Of a DNA stretch of 64,000 nt, positions 59,552-64,000 are shown in pieces. Within the stretch, counting starts at the first letter, position 1. Each line of letters opens with the position of its first letter. Under the pieces are notes generated by a model that was given only the letters and a program-made list of their open reading frames with translations, made no database searches and was not told the DNA's origin. A program made the translations under genes and the position numbers. This stretch comes from Pseudomonas putida (GTDB lineage: Bacteria > Pseudomonadota > Gammaproteobacteria > Pseudomonadales > Pseudomonadaceae): positions 2,790,001-2,854,000 of the forward strand of contig NZ_CP113097.1 of NCBI RefSeq assembly GCF_026625125.1, given 5' to 3'.

Positions 59552-59956
59552 ATGACCGAACAAGAGCTGCTATCCCAACCTGAAGACGCTTACATGGACG
59601 CTGCGCAGCAACGTTTCTTCCGTGAGCTGCTGCATGCCCAGCGCAAGGAGCTTCAGCAACGCATCGCTGAAGAGTTCGAAGTGATCCGCGACTTCGAACC
59701 CACCAGCGATCCTTCCGATATCGGCACGGCGGAGGAGCATCGTCAATGGCAATTGAGGCTGCTGGAGCGGGAGAAAAAACTACTGGACAAGATCGACGAA
59801 GCGCTGGAGCGCATCGCCCGTGGCGAGTATGGCTGGTGCAAGGAAACCGGCGAACCGATCGGCCTGCAGCGTTTGCTGCTCAGGCCAACCGCCACCCTGT
59901 GCGTGGAGGCCAAGGAACGCCAGGAGCGCAATGAACGGCACATGCGCGACGATTGA
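59552..59956 (+). CDS. dksA2: DksA2, zinc-free DksA paralog
   Basis: This 134-residue protein has a coiled coil with the tip DPSDIGTAEE and a degenerate zinc finger: GWCKETGEPIG and TLCVEAKE keep two cysteines and show T and A where DksA has cysteine, as described for P. aeruginosa DksA2. DksA binds RNA polymerase with ppGpp and tunes rRNA and amino-acid promoters; DksA2 does this without zinc. The ATG at 59552 is chosen over a TTG 15 bp earlier. Confidence 0.94.
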   Translation: MTEQELLSQPEDAYMDAAQQRFFRELLHAQRKELQQRIAEEFEVIRDFEPTSDPSDIGTAEEHRQWQLRLLEREKKLLDKIDEALERIARGEYGWCKETGEPIGLQRLLLRPTATLCVEAKERQERNERHMRDD

Positions 59957-59993
59957 GTGAACCACTAATGCTTCGATCCCCCCAGGCGTGCTG

Positions 59994-61244
59994 CTAGCTG
60001 CGGTTGGGCATGCGAGCGGCATGGCGTTTGACATACCAAGCGAAAAGCATCAGTGCTAGGAGGCACACAGAGGTTTGAGTGGCTCCCAGTACGGCAATCG
60101 TGGGGAACTTCGGTGTGGAGACCACCCAGGTCGACACTGCGCCGATCGCCATGGTGAGGAATCCCAAAAGGGCTGAGGCCAGCCCTGCTTCTTTCGCGAA
60201 CGGTGTCATGGTCAAGGCCGTTCCCAGCGGGTTGGCAATCCCCATACCCCATAGGAATAGCACCATCGACAATGAGTACCAGCCCAGGCCTGGATTGCTT
60301 GGGCCTACCAGCAGCAAGGCACCCGCTGTAAACGCAGTGGCGAGACCTGCCAAGGTGATGGCGCGGCTACCCCAACGATGAGCCAGGCGAGGAGCCGCCA
60401 CGCCAGCGGCAAAGACCACGAAAACAGTTGCCGCGAAATACAGGCCCACTTGCAGCGAGTTGAGGCCCATGCCTTCCATCAGGATTGAGGGCGCAGCGGC
60501 GAACGACGCGAATAAACCGCTCATCAGCAGACTGGTCGCGAGTGCGGGCAAAATGAAGATGCCCTTGGACGCCAGTTTGCCGTATGCGATCAGGGTCGCA
60601 GGTACTGATTGGCTGACCCGCCGATGGCGCGGAAGGGTTTCACCTATCCCCCTGAGGTAGAGCAGGGCGATGAGGATTGCCGACATGCCGACGGCTATGA
60701 AAAGTGCGCGCCAACCCAACGTGGTGTTCAGCACACTGCCGATCAATGGTGAGAAGCCTGGGGCCGTGGCGGCAGCGATCATGGTCAGCGATAACGCGCG
60801 TGCCAGGTTCTCGCCCTCAAAAAGATCTCGCGCGATGGCTCTGGCCAGCACTGCGGCGGCACACACGCCAATGGCCTGGATTACCCGACCAAGGATCAGC
60901 ATGTCGAGTGTCGCCGCGTTAGCCGCCCAAAACGTACCCGCCACGAAAATCATCAGCCCACCGACTACCAGCCGCTTTCGGCCATAGCGATCGGCAAGCG
61001 GCCCTACCACTAACTGGGCGAAGGCGAACGTAATGAAGAAGCTCGAGAGCGTCAGCCCGAGTTCCTGGGACGAGACGTGAAGTTGTCGCGCTATGTCCGG
61101 AAAAGCGGGCAGGATGATATTGGTAGACAAGTTGCTGATGGCAGCGAGTGCTGCCAGTAACAGGATGACCTTGACCGTCAGGGCGTTGGCTTTCAGAGCG
61201 TCGCCATCAGCTTCGTTGGCGTGTGGCTCGAGTTGGCTATTCAT
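59994..61244 (-). CDS. MFS drug transporter, Bcr/CflA family
   Basis: This 416-residue protein has 12 membrane segments and the MFS motif GPLADRYGRKRLVVGG (about residues 82-97), with an early ISNLSTNIILPAFPDIARQL typical of Bcr/CflA proton-drug antiporters. Its start overlaps the stop of the FabF-like gene (ATGA), so the two are co-translated. The exported compound is unknown. It converges on dksA2 with only 37 bp between the stops. Confidence 0.88.
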   Translation of the reverse strand: MNSQLEPHANEADGDALKANALTVKVILLLAALAAISNLSTNIILPAFPDIARQLHVSSQELGLTLSSFFITFAFAQLVVGPLADRYGRKRLVVGGLMIFVAGTFWAANAATLDMLILGRVIQAIGVCAAAVLARAIARDLFEGENLARALSLTMIAAATAPGFSPLIGSVLNTTLGWRALFIAVGMSAILIALLYLRGIGETLPRHRRVSQSVPATLIAYGKLASKGIFILPALATSLLMSGLFASFAAAPSILMEGMGLNSLQVGLYFAATVFVVFAAGVAAPRLAHRWGSRAITLAGLATAFTAGALLLVGPSNPGLGWYSLSMVLFLWGMGIANPLGTALTMTPFAKEAGLASALLGFLTMAIGAVSTWVVSTPKFPTIAVLGATQTSVCLLALMLFAWYVKRHAARMPNRS

Positions 61245-62533
61245 ACGTCGGCCTCCCAGCGGCGGAACAGCACGCTGGCGTTCACACCACCGAAGCCGAA
61301 ACCATTGGACAAGGCATATTCGATGGGCATTTCACGGGCTATGCGGGCAACCAGGTCAAGGCCGAGCGCAGCGTCATCGACCTGCGTCAGGTTGAGCGTG
61401 GGTGGGACGATCTGGTCTTGCAGCGCCAGCACCGTGAATAGGGCTTCGACACCGCCCGCCGCGCCCAGCAGGTGGCCGGTGGCCGATTTGGTCGATGTAA
61501 TCGCCACGCCGCTGCCGCTACCGAATACTGCACGAATCGCTGCAAGTTCACCCTTGTCGCCAACCTGGGTCGAAGTCGCATGTGCATTGATGTGGTCCAC
61601 ATCCCCAGGCGCTACCGACGCCTGTTGCAGCGCAAGTTGCATGGCACGCCTGGCCCCGCTTCCGTCTTCTGGGCCAGCGGTCAGATGGTAGGCATCAGCG
61701 CTCGTTCCGTAGCCGACCAGTTCGGCCAGTGGCTTGGCGCCACGGGCCAGGGCATGTTCCAGCGACTCGATCACCAGCAAGCCAGCCCCTTCAGCCATGA
61801 CAAACCCGTCACGTTGGCGATCGAAAGGACGGGAGGCTTGCTCAGGGCTATCCGAAAAGCCCGTGCTGAGCGCTCGTGCAGCCGCAAAGCAGCCAAGCGT
61901 CACACGATCGATTGCCGCCTCGGCGCCGCCGCAGACTGCGATATCCGCTTCGCCGCTTCTGATTAGCCGAGCGGCGTCGCCGATGGCCTGCACCCCCGCA
62001 GCGCAGGCTGTGACGGGTGCCCCAAGTGGGCCTTCGAACCCGTAGCGTATGGAGACATGACCCGCTGCCATATTGGCCAGGAATGATGGCGCCGTGAAGG
62101 GCGAGAGCTTGCGAGGGCCGCGCGTATCAGTGGTACGTACCGCGTCGGCAATGGCGCCGAAGCCACCTACGCCCGATGCGATGATCGTGGCGGTACGTGA
62201 CCGTTCTTTCGCGCCCTCGGGGTGCCAGCCAGCTTGCTGCAAGGCTTCATCCGCAGCAACCAGAGCGAACTCGATGAAGCGATCCATCTTCTTGCGCGCT
62301 TTAGCGGGGATGATACGATCGGGCTGGTAACCTGCCGCTGGATCCTCGTCCAGCGTGGGCACGCGCCCACCCACCGACACGCCAGTGCCTTCGACGGTAT
62401 CGGCTGCAAGGGCGCGAATCCCGGACTGCCCCGCCAGCAAGCGGCGCCACACCTCCCTTACGCCGCAGCCCAATGGGCTGACAACGCCGGTGCCGGTCAC
62501 CACGATGCGCTTTTGACTAACGTTGTGATTCAT
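61241..62533 (-). CDS. Beta-ketoacyl-ACP synthase II (FabF-like)
   Basis: This 430-residue protein has a complete Cys-His-His triad: VTACAAGVQ (C), NAHATSTQVGD (H) and SATGHLLGAAG (H). It condenses malonyl-ACP with an acyl chain. It is not in a fab cluster but between an RND pump and an MFS exporter, so it probably modifies a special fatty acid or helps produce or counter an exported compound. The ATG at 62533 has AGAGAGG 5 bases upstream. Confidence 0.9.
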   Translation of the reverse strand: MNHNVSQKRIVVTGTGVVSPLGCGVREVWRRLLAGQSGIRALAADTVEGTGVSVGGRVPTLDEDPAAGYQPDRIIPAKARKKMDRFIEFALVAADEALQQAGWHPEGAKERSRTATIIASGVGGFGAIADAVRTTDTRGPRKLSPFTAPSFLANMAAGHVSIRYGFEGPLGAPVTACAAGVQAIGDAARLIRSGEADIAVCGGAEAAIDRVTLGCFAAARALSTGFSDSPEQASRPFDRQRDGFVMAEGAGLLVIESLEHALARGAKPLAELVGYGTSADAYHLTAGPEDGSGARRAMQLALQQASVAPGDVDHINAHATSTQVGDKGELAAIRAVFGSGSGVAITSTKSATGHLLGAAGGVEALFTVLALQDQIVPPTLNLTQVDDAALGLDLVARIAREMPIEYALSNGFGFGGVNASVLFRRWEADV

Positions 62534-62604
62534 TTCGACCTCTCTTGGAGCCTGTGCGCACCTCGAACTCCATCGTTGGCGCGCGGTTTGAAGGCAATGC
62601 GTAC

Positions 62605-64000
62605 TCAGGCGCTGCGAGCAGCTTCTGGCTTGGCAATGCGGTGAGTGCGGTTAATGCGGCGGATCTTGAACCAGATGGCGTACATCGCCGGCAGGAACAC
62701 CAAGGTCATGATCGTACCCACGAACGTGCCTCCGATCAGGGTGTAGGCCAAGGTGCCCCAGAACACTGAATGGGTAAGAGGGATGAAGGCCAGGATGGCT
62801 GCCAATGCCGTGAGCAACACTGGGCGGGCGCGTTGCACCGTGGCCTCGACCACCGCGTCGAAAGGCGCGAGCCCTTCAAGCTGGTTGTGGTCGATCTGCC
62901 CGATCAGGATCAGGGTGTTGCGCATCAAGATCCCGGACAGCGCAATCAAGCCAACCAACGCGTTGATGCCGAACGGTTGTCCGAACAGCAGCAACACCGG
63001 GACTACGCCGATCAGCCCCAGCGGTGAAGTCAGAAACACCATGGCCATCGCCGAGATAGAGCGCACCTGCAATATGATGATCAACAAAGTCCGGGCGATC
63101 ATGATCGGCAGAAGAGGGACGATAGCCTGGCTTGCCTTGCCTGACTCCTCGATGGAACCTGCCATTTCGATCTTGTAGCCCGCCGGCAGTTGCGTGACGA
63201 TGGGCTGGAGGTCTTTCCAGAGTGCCGTGGATACATCGGGCGGCTGCAGCCCTTCGGCAATGTCGCCACGCACGGTCATGGTGGGGGTTCGGTCGCGGCG
63301 ACGAAGGATGGGATCCTCCAGGCGAATACTCACATCACCGATCTGCGAAACCGGAACCCGCTGACCGTTCGAGCCTACCAGGGTGAAATTCTCGATCTGG
63401 GCAGGGTCGAGCCTGATCCGGCCCGCGGCCCGCCCGACCACCTGCACAGAGCGAATGTCTTCCCTGACCGACGTGATCGGCACACCGGTGAGCAAGAACT
63501 GAAGCTGCTGCGACACCGAGGCGGACGTCAGGCCAACCGCCTGCAGGCGATCTTGATTCAGCGAGAAGTGAAGCGTGGGTACAAGCGGGCCCCAGTCGGT
63601 ATTGACGGTCTTCATCATGGGGCTTGCCTGCAGCACGCTCTGGACTCGGCCAGCGATCTGGCGCAGTTGCGCAAGGTCGGGGCCCATCACGCGATAGGCC
63701 ACCGGATAAGGCGAGTAAGGGCCGAACACCAGTTGGGTTACCCGCACTTGTGCTTCAGGCGCCAGCCCTTCGGAGGCGGCCTCGCGCAGACGATGCTTGA
63801 GGGCCTCACGAGCCTCCTGGCTCTCGGTCAGGACGACAATCTTGGCAAAGGACGGGTCGGGCAACTCAGGGGCCATTGCCAGGAAGAAGCGGGGCGGGCC
63901 TTGGCCGATGTAGGTGGTGACAATCTTTGCCTCCTCTTGCTGACGAAGCCAGGACTCCACCTTGATCGCGGTGGCATTGGTTTGTTCGATGGCGGTGCCA
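62605..64000 (-). CDS. RND efflux transporter, inner-membrane pump (partial, 5' end outside)
   Basis: About 465 C-terminal residues are visible, the frame being open to the window edge. It shows the periplasmic porter domain (YSPYPVAYRVMGPDLAQLRQ, FTLVGSNGQRVPVSQIGDV) and the last membrane bundle (SPLGLIGVVPVLLLFGQPFG, LIALSGILMRNTLILIGQID, GGTFVGTIMTLVFLPAMYAIW). RND pumps export drugs or metabolites using the proton gradient together with a membrane-fusion protein, which must lie upstream. It is followed by the FabF-like and MFS genes on the same strand. Confidence 0.9.
   Translation of the reverse strand, partial: GTAIEQTNATAIKVESWLRQQEEAKIVTTYIGQGPPRFFLAMAPELPDPSFAKIVVLTESQEAREALKHRLREAASEGLAPEAQVRVTQLVFGPYSPYPVAYRVMGPDLAQLRQIAGRVQSVLQASPMMKTVNTDWGPLVPTLHFSLNQDRLQAVGLTSASVSQQLQFLLTGVPITSVREDIRSVQVVGRAAGRIRLDPAQIENFTLVGSNGQRVPVSQIGDVSIRLEDPILRRRDRTPTMTVRGDIAEGLQPPDVSTALWKDLQPIVTQLPAGYKIEMAGSIEESGKASQAIVPLLPIMIARTLLIIILQVRSISAMAMVFLTSPLGLIGVVPVLLLFGQPFGINALVGLIALSGILMRNTLILIGQIDHNQLEGLAPFDAVVEATVQRARPVLLTALAAILAFIPLTHSVFWGTLAYTLIGGTFVGTIMTLVFLPAMYAIWFKIRRINRTHRIAKPEAARSA

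Noticed and set aside
1..64000. REP elements, CRISPR arrays, insertion sequences, tRNA or rRNA genes
   Set aside because: I looked for spaced repeats, transposase motifs and tRNA-like arms and found none that I could support.

Overview
The window reads as chromosomal DNA of a Pseudomonas, most likely the P. putida group. The reasons are a PcaI/PcaJ pair with the lengths and sequence I remember for P. putida, a PcaR operator with the 15-bp sequence known from that species (recalled, not searched), a DksA2-type paralog, and high-GC coding with short overlapping operons. I see no rRNA, tRNA, insertion sequence, prophage or CRISPR array.

Layout. 1-3.8 kb: intermembrane transport genes (pqiB partial, pqiA split in two) and a mechanosensitive channel. 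4-4.6 kb: a thymidylate-kinase-like orphan. 4.7-12.3 kb: a catabolic operon (NitT/TauT-type ABC importer, Rieske oxygenase, flavin/2Fe-2S reductase, 8-oxoguanine-deaminase-like amidohydrolase) divergent from a Tsx-like outer-membrane channel. The shared intergenic region carries two sigma-54-like promoters, and each is followed at its predicted start by a copy of the same 43-nt structured leader. 12.5-19.8 kb: a chemoreceptor with a possible PcaR box, small proteins, pcaIJ with a PcaR operator, PfpI, an SDR protein and a Nudix hydrolase. 20-25.3 kb: a cobalamin riboswitch, TonB receptor and FecCD-type ABC importer, probably for corrinoids. 25.3-40.2 kb: a metal-uptake zone that appears copper-centred, with three TonB receptors, five DUF2946-type proteins sharing a C-terminal WPxxNPRASP motif, a PCuAC chaperone, an orphan CydB-like protein, a cytochrome c and a PepSY protein. 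Seven copies of a 17-bp palindrome, TGCGNCA-N3-TGNCGCA, mark most promoters of this zone.

40.4-60 kb: a zinc-starvation island with six Zur-box-like sites. It holds a ZnuCBA importer, a His-rich protein, a zinc-type TonB receptor with a DUF4198 partner, a Fur/Zur-like regulator, and second copies of housekeeping functions: L31, ThrRS, CysRS, QueD, FolE2, amidase, class III alcohol dehydrogenase, HemB, HisI, PyrC and DksA2. Several second copies lack zinc ligands. The island also encodes a protein I read as an iota-class (zinc-independent) carbonic anhydrase. 60-64 kb: an MFS transporter, a FabF-like synthase and part of an RND pump.

Main points for a second look: the duplicated sigma-54/leader module in the purine-like operon, the undescribed palindrome regulon of the copper zone, the iota carbonic anhydrase, and the alcohol dehydrogenase that lost half of its structural zinc site.
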